The notes: a model not told the origin generated them from the letters alone. A stretch of 64,000 nt of DNA from Comamonas sp. Y33R10-2 (GCF_019355935.1 NZ_CP079925.1:2914001-2978000); one strand, 5' to 3'. Positions 28,769 through 38,349 are shown, numbered from the stretch's first letter. A program made the numbers and translations.

Positions 28769-29440
28769 ATGAAGCTGATATTTGATCCAAGCAGGCGCGA
28801 CGCGCTTCAAATGCTGCGCACGGCTGCGGTGTTGACTGGCGGCAGCGCTTTATTGGCAGCTTGCGGCAAAAAATCGGCCAAGGCTGCTGCCATTCCCGCG
28901 GGCTCAACTGTGTTGGCGCTGGGGGACTCTCTGACCCAAGGCGTGGGCGCTAGTGCTGATACAGCCTACCCCCGTGTGCTGGCTGAACGTACTGGCTGGA
29001 AGGTGGTCAATGCAGGCATTTCAGGCGAGACCAGCAGCCAAATTGGCTCGCGCCTGCCTGGTTTGCTCGACGAGCATCAGCCTGCTTTGGTGATTTTGTG
29101 CGCCGGTGGTAATGACTGGCTTCAACGCAATAGCGCGCAAGGCACGCAGGACGAAATCAGTCGCATGCTGCAGCTGTGCAAAAGCAAGGCTATTCCGGTG
29201 CTGCTAGTTGCCGTGCCAGAGCTAAGCATGAGTGCAGCGCTAACCGGGCGTATGAAAGATCACCCCATTTATAAAACGCTGGCACAAGACTACAAGGTGG
29301 CGCTGCTAGCGGATGCATGGAGCGATGTCTTGAGCGATAAAGCGCTGCGCGCCGATCAGGTGCATGCCAACGCCCAAGGCTATGCGCGGTTTACCGAGCT
29401 TTTGGCGGCGCAGGCCAAAGCCTCGGGGTTTCTGGCTTGA
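28769..29440 (+). CDS. SGNH/GDSL-family lipoprotein esterase
   Basis: A 223-aa arylesterase/TesA-like hydrolase. The signal peptide ends with a lipobox LAAC, so the mature protein is likely a lipoprotein. SGNH blocks follow: LALGDSLTQGVGA (block I, nucleophile Ser), NAGISGETS (block II), LCAGGNDWLQ (block III, Asn) and DQVHANAQGY (block V, Asp and His). It probably hydrolyses short acyl esters or thioesters in the periplasm. ATG 28769 follows GAGAG; the frame continues upstream without a ribosome site. A tat-like arginine pair (SRRDAL) lies before the hydrophobic segment. Confidence 0.88.
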   Translation: MKLIFDPSRRDALQMLRTAAVLTGGSALLAACGKKSAKAAAIPAGSTVLALGDSLTQGVGASADTAYPRVLAERTGWKVVNAGISGETSSQIGSRLPGLLDEHQPALVILCAGGNDWLQRNSAQGTQDEISRMLQLCKSKAIPVLLVAVPELSMSAALTGRMKDHPIYKTLAQDYKVALLADAWSDVLSDKALRADQVHANAQGYARFTELLAAQAKASGFLA

Positions 29441-29452
29441 TGCGTGGTTTCG

Positions 29453-29478
29453 CAGCCAGCAGCGTTTGCTGCTGGCTG
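29453..29478. terminator. Hairpin between two convergent genes
   Basis: An 11-bp perfect stem with a GTTT loop lies between the esterase stop and the pldA stop. There is no T-run, so termination is only inferred. Confidence 0.5.
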
Positions 29479-29494
29479 AGATGTTGAGCGACTC

Positions 29495-30691
29495 TTAAAA
29501 GTCCAGCAGGCTCAGGCCCACGCTCAAGACCGTACGCTTTTTGTTGTAGTCGATCAGGCTGTCGCCGTAGCCGCTGAACAGCTGAACATGCAAGCGCAGA
29601 TTGCTCTTGCCGCCGTTCCAGCCTTCACCCAGCGTGCGCAGCCATTCGACGCGCCCTGACCCTTTGCCTTGGCCTATGGAGCCGCGTGCGCTCAGGCTCA
29701 AAGTGTTTTGCGCGTTGACGTTCCAGCCCAGTTTGACTTCACCGCGGCCGATGTAGTCTTGAATATTGGGGTTGTCGTCTTCTAGTGCGCTTTCTTTCAT
29801 GCGCTGCCAGACCTTGGCGTTGACTTGCCAGCGGTTGCCAAGCTCGGCGCCGGTCATTAGATACCAACGGTTCCAGCTGCGCGAGAGTGGATTGCTCTGG
29901 CCGTTGGATTGGTGCACCAATCCGATACCAGAGTAGCGCCAGCGCCAGCCAAAGGGCAGCTTGGCGTCTGTGGGGTAGACGTAGAAGACTTCCGGCTCAT
30001 GATCTGTGGTGCGAAAGGGGCGCGAAATTTCGCTGTTAAACAACTGCCAGTACGACTGCTGAGAGTAGCCAAACCACAGCGAGTCTTTGCCCGAGGAGGT
30101 GGGGCCGGTCAGCAGGCCAGAGGCAATCTTGGTGCGCGCGGATAGTTGCAACCGCATCTCATGGTGCTGATAGGGCTGGCTGGGCGCTGAGCCTCGGCTC
30201 GGTGAGCTGGGTTCACGATTGATTTCGTCCCCCATGACCACAGACACCGACATGGGTCGGTAACCACGGAAGTTGAAGGTGCCGCAGTCAGAGCCGGGCT
30301 CCAGCTCGAAGTAGCGTGACATTTCGCTGTAACGCGGGTCGCGGCAGCCGCCGTTGGTTGGGGTCAAGCCTTGGCCTGCGTCGGCGCTGGCTTGGCTGGT
30401 AGCAGTGGCGTTATCTGTATTGCTGGCCAATGCGGGTTGTGATGCAGGCGATGACTCCACCAGCGGGGCACTCCAGCCGGTGGCCGGTGGCGCTGCTACC
30501 GGATTTTTTTGCTGTGCCCAAGCATCAAAGCAGGCCAGTCGGTCGGTGTTACTTGTGGTGGCGGCGCATTGCTGCCAGCTTTGTGGGCCGCTGGTTTCTG
30601 CACTGCTGGCCGCGGCTGGCATAAAGGCGCTCATCAGCGCAAGGCTAACGCTCAGGGTTAGTGGGTGCGGTGTGAGTATGCGTTGGCTCAT
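29495..30691 (-). CDS. pldA: Outer-membrane phospholipase A
   Basis: OMPLA hydrolyses phospholipids that reach the outer leaflet of the outer membrane. The catalytic His-Ser pair and Asn are in GLVHQSNGQSNPLSRSWNR, matching H142/S144/N156 of E. coli. The C-terminus ends in a beta-barrel Phe (SLLDF). At 398 aa it is longer than the E. coli protein because of about 100 extra N-terminal periplasmic residues (QQCAATTSNTDRLACFDAWAQQ), as in Neisseria-type members. MSQRIL at 30691 starts a good signal peptide (AFMPAAASSAE). The longer frame runs into the repeat at 30727 and is rejected. Confidence 0.9.
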   Translation of the reverse strand: MSQRILTPHPLTLSVSLALMSAFMPAAASSAETSGPQSWQQCAATTSNTDRLACFDAWAQQKNPVAAPPATGWSAPLVESSPASQPALASNTDNATATSQASADAGQGLTPTNGGCRDPRYSEMSRYFELEPGSDCGTFNFRGYRPMSVSVVMGDEINREPSSPSRGSAPSQPYQHHEMRLQLSARTKIASGLLTGPTSSGKDSLWFGYSQQSYWQLFNSEISRPFRTTDHEPEVFYVYPTDAKLPFGWRWRYSGIGLVHQSNGQSNPLSRSWNRWYLMTGAELGNRWQVNAKVWQRMKESALEDDNPNIQDYIGRGEVKLGWNVNAQNTLSLSARGSIGQGKGSGRVEWLRTLGEGWNGGKSNLRLHVQLFSGYGDSLIDYNKKRTVLSVGLSLLDF

Positions 30692-30726
30692 AGTGTCAAA
30701 GGATTTACAGGTGGATTGCCAAGGGC

Positions 30727-30994
30727 TAGGGTCTGTTGAGATTTGCTCGGAGTCGCGAAGGGGGCAGGCCGGCTGCCAATCCAGGGGGTGTGACGCAGTG
30801 CGGGTGTTATACCGCACAAGGAGTGCAACGAAAAGTGGCGGCCGGCCTGCCTCCTTCCCTTTGGGTTGCGGCGGCAAGGGGTGTCTGCGGCGTTGCTCAC
30901 CTTTGCAAGGCACGAGCCTTGCTGCAGGTGTGCGCCTTGCATTCAACCCCTTGCCGCCGCAACGCGATCTTCGATCAATTCTCAGCAGACCCTA
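30727..30994. repeat. 268-bp nested inverted-repeat element
   Basis: Termini are 19-bp imperfect inverted repeats (TAGGGTCTGTTGAGATTTG at 30727-30745; complement of TAGGGTCTGCTGAGAATTG at 30976-30994). Inside are two long arms: 30760-30777 with 30837-30854 (18 bp, both mismatches being G-U pairs) and 30865-30882 with 30946-30963 (18 bp, perfect). The second arm contains a smaller stem, GCAAGGC/GCCTTGC at 30905-30922. No gene is carried. I believe similar sequences give spurious proteins in other Comamonadaceae genomes, so it is probably multi-copy. It fills the region between pldA and the gene at 31007. Confidence 0.8.
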
Positions 30995-31006
30995 ACAGAT
31001 CGCTGC

Positions 31007-31435
31007 TCAAGGCTTAGCCTTGCGCAGGATGAAGGTCTGAGGTGGTGCATCTTCGCCTGCCAGGTAATCACCGTGAATTTCTGTGCCGCAGCTGCCAGTT
31101 TGTACTTCACCTAGCCAAGTGCCGGTGATGCGAGAGCCATCAGCGCTTTCTTCCAGTGTGACGGAGTTTTGATTCACATCGCCCACCATGGGGTGGGTGC
31201 TGGCAGGGCGGCTGATGCTGCCTTTGACATTACCTCTCCACTCAGGGTGCGGGCCTAAAACGATACGAATCGTGTCGTTGCTGCCTGCGATGGATGCTAA
31301 CCATTCACCTTGCAATTGCTTGTCGCTCATCTGCCAGTCTTGTGGGCAAATGGTGGCAGATTTAAGGTCAATCTGTGCCCAAGTGCATGTAGCACAAGCA
31401 CTGGCTGCTATGAAAAGAAGAGTTTTCAGATTCAT
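31007..31435 (-). CDS. Exported hypothetical protein
   Basis: An unrecognised 142-aa protein. The N-terminus is a signal peptide ending near TWAQI. The mature part has two or three Cys (ATICPQDW, TGSCGTEIHGDYL) and beta-rich segments (QGEWLASIAGSNDTIRIVLG, GTWLGEVQTGSCG). It looks like a small secreted beta-barrel-like domain. The rep gene ends nine bases upstream of its start, so the two may share a transcript. Confidence 0.55.
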   Translation of the reverse strand: MNLKTLLFIAASACATCTWAQIDLKSATICPQDWQMSDKQLQGEWLASIAGSNDTIRIVLGPHPEWRGNVKGSISRPASTHPMVGDVNQNSVTLEESADGSRITGTWLGEVQTGSCGTEIHGDYLAGEDAPPQTFILRKAKP

Positions 31436-31443
31436 GGTCGGTC

Positions 31444-33516
31444 TTAGTTCGCCGCACCCGGCGCTGGCGGGGCTTTGCGTGCGGCAAATTCTTCGCGCAG
31501 CTTGCGTAGCTTTTCACGCGGGTCTTCTTTGGCGGTGGCAGCGTCCAGCCCCATTTCTTTAATGAAGCGGCTGGGCATACAAGCCACCATTTCGCGGCCT
31601 TTTTTGCGGCGCTTGGTCCAGCTCACGGCCAGTGAGCGCTGGGCGCGGGTGATGCCCACATACATCAGGCGGCGCTCTTCCTGCAGGCGGGCTGTGGTTT
31701 CATCGCTGACTTTGAGCTGTTTGCCGTTGTCGTCGTCGAGCTTGAAGGGCAGCATGCCTTCGGTCACGCCCACTTGCATGACATGCGGCCACTCCAGACC
31801 TTTGGAGGCGTGCAAGGTGGAGAGCACGACCATGTCTTGCTCTTTCTCGCGCTCGCTGATGGTGGAGAGTAAGGCAATGTTCTGTGAAACTTCGAGCAGG
31901 CTCTTGACCTCCGTCTCTGTGGTCGTGCCTGCTGCATCTTCAATCTTGCCGCCTGCGCGCTGGGCCATCCAGTCGCAAAACTCCAGCACATTGCTCCAGC
32001 GTGCAGCGGCTACGGACTCGCTGTCTTCACTGTCATACAGATACTGCTCGTAGCCAATTTCTTTGAGCCAGTCCAGCAAGAAGGCGCGAGAAGCATCGAC
32101 TCCCAGCGTATGGCGGGCGCGGTATTCCAAGTCGTTGATGTAGCGGCCAAACTCCAGCAGGCTCTCAAAAGCTTTTTTGGGCAGGGCGTCTTCCAGCATG
32201 GCATTGAACAATGCGCCAAACATGCTGAGCTTGTGTGCGCCTGAGAATTCGCCCAGCTTGCCCAAGGTGGTGTGACCAATGCCCCGCTTAGGTGTGCCGA
32301 TGGAGCGCAAAAACGCCGGGTCATCATCGTTGTTAATCCACAAGCGAAACCAGGCGCACAGGTCCTTGATTTCTGCGCGATCAAAGAAGCTGGTGCCGCC
32401 CGAGACCTTGTACGGAATACTGACCTTGCGCAGAGCTTTTTCAAACGGTTTGGCTTGGTGATTGGCGCGGTAGAGGATAGCGAAATCCTTCCACGCAGGC
32501 TGCGGATTCATGCTGGCGCGCAGGCTTTGAATGCGGGCCACGGCGCGCTCGGCTTCGTGTTCTTCGGTGTCGCAATCAACAATGCGCACCGGCTCGCCTT
32601 CACCCAGCTCGGAGAACAGCGTCTTGGGAAACAGCTTGGGGTTGGGGCCAATCACATTGTTGGCCGCCCGCAAAATGGCGCTGGTGGAGCGGTAGTTTTG
32701 CTCCAACTTGATGATTTTGAGTTGCGGAAAATCAACCGGCAGCTTCTTCAAATTGTCCAGCGTGGCTCCGCGCCAGCCGTAGATGGACTGGTCATCGTCA
32801 CCCACAGCAGTGAAGTGCCCGCGTTCGCCCACCAGCATCTTGAGCAAATCATATTGCGTGGCATTGGTGTCCTGGTATTCATCGACCAGCACATGGCCCA
32901 GCAGGCGCTGCCATTTCTCGCGCACTTCGATGTGATTTTTTAGCAGGCGCATGGGCATGCCGATCAGGTCGTCAAAGTCCACACTTTGGTAGGCCGTCAA
33001 GCGCTCTTCATAGCGCTGCATGATGAGAGCGGTGCTGCGCTCGTTATCGTCTTGCGCCATGGCCAGCGCCTTGCGGCTGTCCCAGCCGTTGTTCTTCCAG
33101 CTGCTGATGGTCCACTGCCATTGGCGGGCTGTGGCCACATCAGTGCCTGCACCGGCGCAGTCTTTCAGGATGCCGGTCACATCATCGGTGTCCAGAATAC
33201 TGAATTTGGGTTTAAGGCCGAGGATATGGCCATCTTCGCGCACCATGCGCACACCTAAGGAGTGAAAGGTGCAGATCAGCACCTCTTTGGCCTGCCTGCC
33301 AATCAGCCCCGCAGCGCGCTCGCGCATTTCAGCGGCGGCTTTGTTGGTGAAGGTGATGGCGGCAATGCGGCGGGGCGCCAAGCCGGTCTCGATCAAGCGG
33401 CCGATTTTGTGCGTAATTACACGTGTTTTGCCCGAGCCGGCGCCGGCCAGAACAAGGCAAGGCCCTTCGGTGTAATGCACGGCCTGAAGCTGAGCGAGAT
33501 TGAGACCAACGGACAT
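31444..33516 (-). CDS. rep: ATP-dependent DNA helicase Rep (UvrD/Rep family)
   Basis: This 690-aa superfamily 1A helicase starts NLAQLQAVHYTEGPCLVLAGAGSGKT (Walker A at residues 24-31). It keeps ITFTNKAAAEM (motif Ia), LVDEYQDTN (II), VGDDDQSIYGWRGA (III), LEQNYRST (IV), LSTLHASKGLEWPHV (V) and RLMYVGITRAQ (VI). Length and the RLIETGLAPRRIAA segment fit Rep better than UvrD. Rep clears proteins ahead of replication forks. MSVGLN at 33516 is chosen as the start; the frame extends 14 residues further without support. Confidence 0.88.
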   Translation of the reverse strand: MSVGLNLAQLQAVHYTEGPCLVLAGAGSGKTRVITHKIGRLIETGLAPRRIAAITFTNKAAAEMRERAAGLIGRQAKEVLICTFHSLGVRMVREDGHILGLKPKFSILDTDDVTGILKDCAGAGTDVATARQWQWTISSWKNNGWDSRKALAMAQDDNERSTALIMQRYEERLTAYQSVDFDDLIGMPMRLLKNHIEVREKWQRLLGHVLVDEYQDTNATQYDLLKMLVGERGHFTAVGDDDQSIYGWRGATLDNLKKLPVDFPQLKIIKLEQNYRSTSAILRAANNVIGPNPKLFPKTLFSELGEGEPVRIVDCDTEEHEAERAVARIQSLRASMNPQPAWKDFAILYRANHQAKPFEKALRKVSIPYKVSGGTSFFDRAEIKDLCAWFRLWINNDDDPAFLRSIGTPKRGIGHTTLGKLGEFSGAHKLSMFGALFNAMLEDALPKKAFESLLEFGRYINDLEYRARHTLGVDASRAFLLDWLKEIGYEQYLYDSEDSESVAAARWSNVLEFCDWMAQRAGGKIEDAAGTTTETEVKSLLEVSQNIALLSTISEREKEQDMVVLSTLHASKGLEWPHVMQVGVTEGMLPFKLDDDNGKQLKVSDETTARLQEERRLMYVGITRAQRSLAVSWTKRRKKGREMVACMPSRFIKEMGLDAATAKEDPREKLRKLREEFAARKAPPAPGAAN

Positions 33517-33796
33517 GATGCTGACAAACCCATCATCAAAAACAAGGACTGGGAGCATACCGCTTCACTGCGAATAGACCTGATCGCAGTCCTCACAACT
33601 GATAAAAAAGAGGGGAACAGTGAGTGTTTCGCCTACACGGGTACTCCCTTTTAGCTTTAATAATTAGTTGTAATAAGGTGTTTATTTTGTAGCCTGAGAA
33701 ATTGCGTGACGTTTATCTGAGTAGGTTGAAGCTCAAACGACCTTGCTATGTTTGATATGGTCTATTTGTTTTTCTCTAACAGTTAGGGTCCTCTGC

Positions 33797-34534
33797 ATGG
33801 CGAGAACCATTGGTGAAGTGAGCTTGGCTGCAGAGCTTTGGACGGTTGAAGTTCAGCAGCGGTTTGATTCTTTGTTTGCAGTGGCTTCACGCAAGTCACT
33901 GTCTGGCTGGCGCCTCGTTCCCAAGCAGTCAGCTGAAGTGCTGGTACTTGATGGCTCTAAGCCTTTGGTCGCCCAGGACGAGATTACGGCTCCTTGTGTT
34001 GTGTACGTGGGGGGAGATGCGTCTAGGCAACCGCTGGGCCGTTCTTCGCAAGGCTGGGCGGCGCATTTGGATGTGGACTTCACGCTGTCCGACCTGATCG
34101 ACATACTCGATAGATCAGCGGTCTTTTTAATGGACTGGAGAGCGCGCCATAAGCCCAGCGTGATATTGACGCTGTCGCGTGCTTTAGACGAGTTGAAGCA
34201 GCAGGGCTTTGACTGCGTGCATCGCTTTCAATTGCGCTCGTGGGTGGCACTGCACGGTAGTGCTAACACGGCGGCGAATATGCGGGTGCTGGCGCTGCTG
34301 TCGCGCGGGCCCATTGATGCCAAGTCCATGAGTGATCATTCGGGTATGGACTTGTCGCAATTATTGGCGCTGTTGTCCCTGCCTCAGGTGCAGACGGTAT
34401 TGCGCTGCAGCATCGGCAGCCCTCAAGTGGCAGCTGCAGCGCCCAAATTAACAAAAACGCAGCCAGCGACGTCGGCTACACGCCAATGGGTGAGCAAGTT
34501 GACGGGCTGGATTACGCGCGGAGGACGTTCATGA
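33797..34534 (+). CDS. Uncharacterised protein heading a GTPase/Roadblock operon
   Basis: This 245-aa protein is not recognised. Residues about 45-130 contain a hydrophobic strand pattern (AEVLVLDGSKPLV, APCVVYVGGDAS) reminiscent of a degenerate receiver-like fold. Residues about 175-215 (MRVLALLSRGPIDAKSMSDHSGMDLSQLLALLSL) resemble a winged-helix domain. The tail is Thr/Lys/Ala-rich. The stop overlaps the start of the GTPase gene (ATGA), so the products are surely co-made. An AT-rich stretch at 33655-33710 is the likely promoter region. By position it could be the adaptor or output of the GTPase, as the DUF742 protein is in actinobacterial conservons; that comparison is inference. Confidence 0.6.
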   Translation: MARTIGEVSLAAELWTVEVQQRFDSLFAVASRKSLSGWRLVPKQSAEVLVLDGSKPLVAQDEITAPCVVYVGGDASRQPLGRSSQGWAAHLDVDFTLSDLIDILDRSAVFLMDWRARHKPSVILTLSRALDELKQQGFDCVHRFQLRSWVALHGSANTAANMRVLALLSRGPIDAKSMSDHSGMDLSQLLALLSLPQVQTVLRCSIGSPQVAAAAPKLTKTQPATSATRQWVSKLTGWITRGGRS

Positions 34535-35094
34535 CAGCTTTTATGCCCCAGCCCGGTCAGGGCTTGATGCGGGTGAGCCTTTTGGGCCCTATGGGCATTG
34601 GCAAAACCACGGCCTTGCAAAGCCTTTGCGGCAAGCTCATGGCAGGCAGCGATGTGCCTAATCTGGATAAAGCGGCTCACGCCAAAGAATTCACCACCGT
34701 AGGCGCTGAGTTTGGTGAGATTGATCTGGGCTCTGGCGAGCGCTTGCAGCTGGTCGGCAGCCCTGGCCAAGATCGTTTTGACTTTGTGCGCCGCTGGGTC
34801 CTTTCAGCATCCTTAGGCGCACTGCTGATGGTGGATGTCAACGATGCGGATTCCGTCGACTACGCCTCTGAAATGTTGACCGGTGTGGCCCAGATGGATA
34901 CCGCGCCTTTGATGATTCTCTTGAGCTGCCGCAGCGCGACGGGTGCGCAGCTGGAAGCTTTTAGTGCGGCCTTGATGGCCAAAGGGCATGACGTTGTGCC
35001 CGTTGTCGAGGCTGACCCCCGTGATCGTCAGCAGATGTTGGATGCCCTCGGCGTGCTGGCATCGTTGTTGTCTCTGCAAAGTCAAGCCCTATGA
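34531..35094 (+). CDS. Small Ras-like GTPase of the MglA/conservon type
   Basis: A 187-aa P-loop protein. G1 is GPMGIGKTT (residues 19-27). The G3 region is VGSPGQDRF (about 75-83), resembling the DTPGQ of MglA and conservon GTPases but with Gly-Ser in place of the Asp-Thr. No NKxD (G4) is found; the strand that should carry it reads MILLSCRSATG. It is encoded between an unknown protein and two Roadblock proteins, the classic partners of MglA-like GTPases. Likely a signalling switch; whether it hydrolyses GTP is untested. It overlaps both neighbours by four bases. Confidence 0.78.
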   Translation: MTAFMPQPGQGLMRVSLLGPMGIGKTTALQSLCGKLMAGSDVPNLDKAAHAKEFTTVGAEFGEIDLGSGERLQLVGSPGQDRFDFVRRWVLSASLGALLMVDVNDADSVDYASEMLTGVAQMDTAPLMILLSCRSATGAQLEAFSAALMAKGHDVVPVVEADPRDRQQMLDALGVLASLLSLQSQAL

Positions 35095-35489
35095 AGACCC
35101 ATACTCCTTTTGTCATTCCTGCCCAAGTCATTGAGGCTGGTCAAGAAATTTTGAAACGCGTAGTCGCCCCGGTGGCGGGCGTACACATTGCGCTGCTTTG
35201 CACCCCGGATGGGTTTGAGATTACGGCGCTGCGCATCAGCAGCGATTTGCCCACGGAGCGACTGTCGGCAATGGCTGGCTCGCTTATGGCTATGGCAAAG
35301 GCCGTGGCCAATGAAATTGGCCAAAAGGATTGCAGGCGCCTGACCTTCGAGACGGAGTCGGGTACGGTGGTTTTTCAGGCAGTGAACGGCTCATTCCCCG
35401 CCGTTCTTTGTCTGGTTGTCGATCAGAACGCCTTGCTAGGCCGCGCACTTTGGGCGGCGGGCGAGGTTTCAACCGGGTTTATGGCCTGA
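35091..35489 (+). CDS. Roadblock/LC7-domain protein 1
   Basis: A 132-aa protein covering one Roadblock/LC7 domain: VAPVAGVHIALLCTPDGFEITALRIS, then LSAMAGSLMAMAKAVANEIG (central helix) and LTFETESGTVVFQAV. MglB-type Roadblock proteins are GTPase-activating or docking partners of Ras-like GTPases. Its start overlaps the GTPase stop (ATGA), which argues for a stoichiometric complex. It is in the same operon as the second Roadblock gene 85 bp later. Confidence 0.8.
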   Translation: MKTHTPFVIPAQVIEAGQEILKRVVAPVAGVHIALLCTPDGFEITALRISSDLPTERLSAMAGSLMAMAKAVANEIGQKDCRRLTFETESGTVVFQAVNGSFPAVLCLVVDQNALLGRALWAAGEVSTGFMA

Positions 35490-35573
35490 TAGCAGGTGCG
35501 CCGGAGTTCTGTGTTTGAAGGTGTGCGCAGTTTTTGCGTGGGTTCTTTGTCTTGCTTTTTATAAGGTGGATTT

Positions 35574-35933
35574 ATGGCCTCTATTCAAGATTCTCTGAAT
35601 GCTTTGATGACCGCAGACGGCGCCATTTGTGGTGCGCTGGTGGACAGTAGCAGCGGCATGCTGATGGGCAGCGCTGGCAGTGGCGTGGATATGGAACTGG
35701 CCGCCGCTGGTAACACCGAAGTGGTGCGTGCCAAGCTCAAAACCATGCGTATGTTGAGCTTGGATGATCAGATTGATGACATCCTGATTACGCTAGGCAA
35801 GCAGTACCACATCATTCGCCCTGTACCGGCTAACGACGGCGTGTTCTTCTACCTTGTGCTTGACAAGAGTCGCTCCAACTTGGCGCTGGCCCGCCGTAAG
35901 GTGGCGGAAGTGGAAAAAGAACTCAAGCTCTGA
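35574..35933 (+). CDS. Roadblock/LC7-domain protein 2
   Basis: A 119-aa protein, also one Roadblock-like domain: DGAICGALVDSSSGMLMGSAGSG, the helix AAAGNTEVVRAKLKTMRML, and ILITLGKQYHIIRPV. Its sequence differs clearly from the first copy, so this is not a recent duplication. AAGGTGG precedes the start. The last helix is highly charged (ARRKVAEVEKELKL). Two unlike Roadblock proteins could form a heterodimer on the GTPase. A 22-bp hairpin follows directly. Confidence 0.78.
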   Translation: MASIQDSLNALMTADGAICGALVDSSSGMLMGSAGSGVDMELAAAGNTEVVRAKLKTMRMLSLDDQIDDILITLGKQYHIIRPVPANDGVFFYLVLDKSRSNLALARRKVAEVEKELKL

Positions 35934-35945
35934 CGCTGGCGCTTG

Positions 35946-35996
35946 CCATCCCCCACAACAAAGCCTGCCTTGTGCAGGCTTTGTTGTGGGGGATGG
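35946..35996 (+). terminator. 22-bp perfect hairpin after the GTPase/Roadblock operon
   Basis: Arms at 35946-35967 and 35975-35996 are perfectly complementary with a 7-nt loop. The position fits termination of the operon, but no T-run follows. The stem is unusually long for a terminator. Confidence 0.65.
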
Positions 35997-36047
35997 TCGG
36001 TGCTGACAATTCTTCTTGGCAAAAATTACAGCTGTCACAATTTACGC

Positions 36048-36998
36048 GTGCTGTCCGTTCTCCTTATCACCTTCCCTTTTTTCGCTCTGGTAGCCTGCGG
36101 CTTCGTCGCCACATGGCGCGGCGTCTTGCCGCAGGCGGCAATTGCCGGGTTGAACACCTTTGTTCTGTTCTTTGCGCTGCCTTGCATGCTGTACCGCTTT
36201 GGTGCGCAGACGCCCGTTGAGCAACTGCTAGACCTTAACGTCATCTTGGTTTACTTGCTATGCGCTGCCATCATGGTGGGCACCACGGTGCTGCTGACGC
36301 GCAGGCGCATGGGCTGGAACGATGCTGCTTTTGGTGCTTTGGTTGCTGCCTTCCCCAACACAGGCTTTATGGGTGTGCCCATGCTGGCGGCTTTGCTGGG
36401 TGCGCAAAGCGCAGGGCCGGTGATTCTGAGCATGGCGATCGACATGGTCATCACCACATCCGCCTGCATCGCGCTGTCGCGGCTTGATCTGGCGGGAGGG
36501 CAAGGTGTCTGGACTGCTGTGCGCAATTCGTTCAAAGGGATGGCTGCCAATCCCATGCCCTGGTCCATCTTGCTGGGTGGGCTGGCATCGGCCATGGGTT
36601 GGGTTCTGCCCGGCCCCATCGATAAAACCGTGGATATGTTGGCGGGTGCCGCATCGCCTGTCGCCCTGTTCACCATTGGCGCGGTGCTGGCCCGCTCTCA
36701 AATGAATAGCCACGAACGCGTGGCTGCACACGACCATGTGCCGGTTGCACTGGCCAAACTCATCATTCACCCAATGCTAGTCTGGGCGGTGGGTATGAGC
36801 GCGATAAGCATGGGCTTGTCGCTGAGCCACGAAACACTGGTTGTGCTCGTGCTGCTGGCCGCACTGCCATCGGCCAGCAACGTATCGCTGCTAACCGAGC
36901 GCTACGGCGCGCATAGCGGGCGCATTGCCAGAATCATCCTCGTATCAACTAGCCTTGCCTTCCTAACCTTCTCCGCCGCCGTGGCGTTGATGACATAG
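36048..36998 (+). CDS. AEC-family (auxin efflux carrier) transporter
   Basis: A membrane carrier of about 316 aa with ten hydrophobic segments, matching AEC proteins: VATWRGVLPQAAIAGLNTFVLFFALPCMLY at the start, AFPNTGFMGVPMLAALLG in the middle, and LAALPSASNVSLLTERYG near the end. Bacterial members move malate, malonate or similar carboxylates. The start is doubtful: GTG 36048 gives the expected length but no ribosome site, while the frame continues back through the operon hairpin. A possible -35 TTGGCA lies at 36016. Confidence 0.85.
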   Translation: MLSVLLITFPFFALVACGFVATWRGVLPQAAIAGLNTFVLFFALPCMLYRFGAQTPVEQLLDLNVILVYLLCAAIMVGTTVLLTRRRMGWNDAAFGALVAAFPNTGFMGVPMLAALLGAQSAGPVILSMAIDMVITTSACIALSRLDLAGGQGVWTAVRNSFKGMAANPMPWSILLGGLASAMGWVLPGPIDKTVDMLAGAASPVALFTIGAVLARSQMNSHERVAAHDHVPVALAKLIIHPMLVWAVGMSAISMGLSLSHETLVVLVLLAALPSASNVSLLTERYGAHSGRIARIILVSTSLAFLTFSAAVALMT

Positions 36999-37002
36999 CA
37001 AA

Positions 37003-37047
37003 AAAACAGCGGCTTGTGCAAGCACCACCTGCACAAGCCGCTGTTTT
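37003..37047 (+). terminator. Bidirectional terminator
   Basis: An 18-bp perfect stem (37003-37020 with 37030-37047) has TTTT at its rightward end and A-rich sequence at its left. It ends the AEC transporter gene and may also stop leftward transcription coming from ansB. Confidence 0.88.
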
Positions 37048-37082
37048 GATAACTAATCTAAAACCAAGCACACACCCACAAA

Positions 37083-37174
37083 GGGACAGCAAGCAAGGGC
37101 CGCCCCGTAGCGATGCTGTCGTCCCCCTCCCGCGAAGCGAGAGAGGGGGAAGGCGCGTTAGCGCCTCAGGGGGT
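37083..37174 (+). repeat. Dispersed palindromic repeat, family P3, copy 2
   Basis: It reads GACAGCAAGCAAGGGCCGCC, then GCGATGCTGTCGTCCCCCTC, a GAGAGAGGGGGAAG block and GGCGC-GTTA-GCGCC with CAGGGGGT. It is near-identical to the reverse complement of 53358-53457. It abuts the stop of ansB. Confidence 0.8.
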
Positions 37175-37179
37175 GATCC

Positions 37180-38349
<1,170 letters not shown>

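Noticed and set aside
30692..30946. N-terminal extension of PldA by 85 residues
   Set aside because: The extra codons lie in the repeat element, and the internal Met starts a good signal peptide.
30727..30994. CRISPR array or insertion sequence
   Set aside because: There are no regularly spaced direct repeats and no transposase frame; the structure is inverted repeats only.
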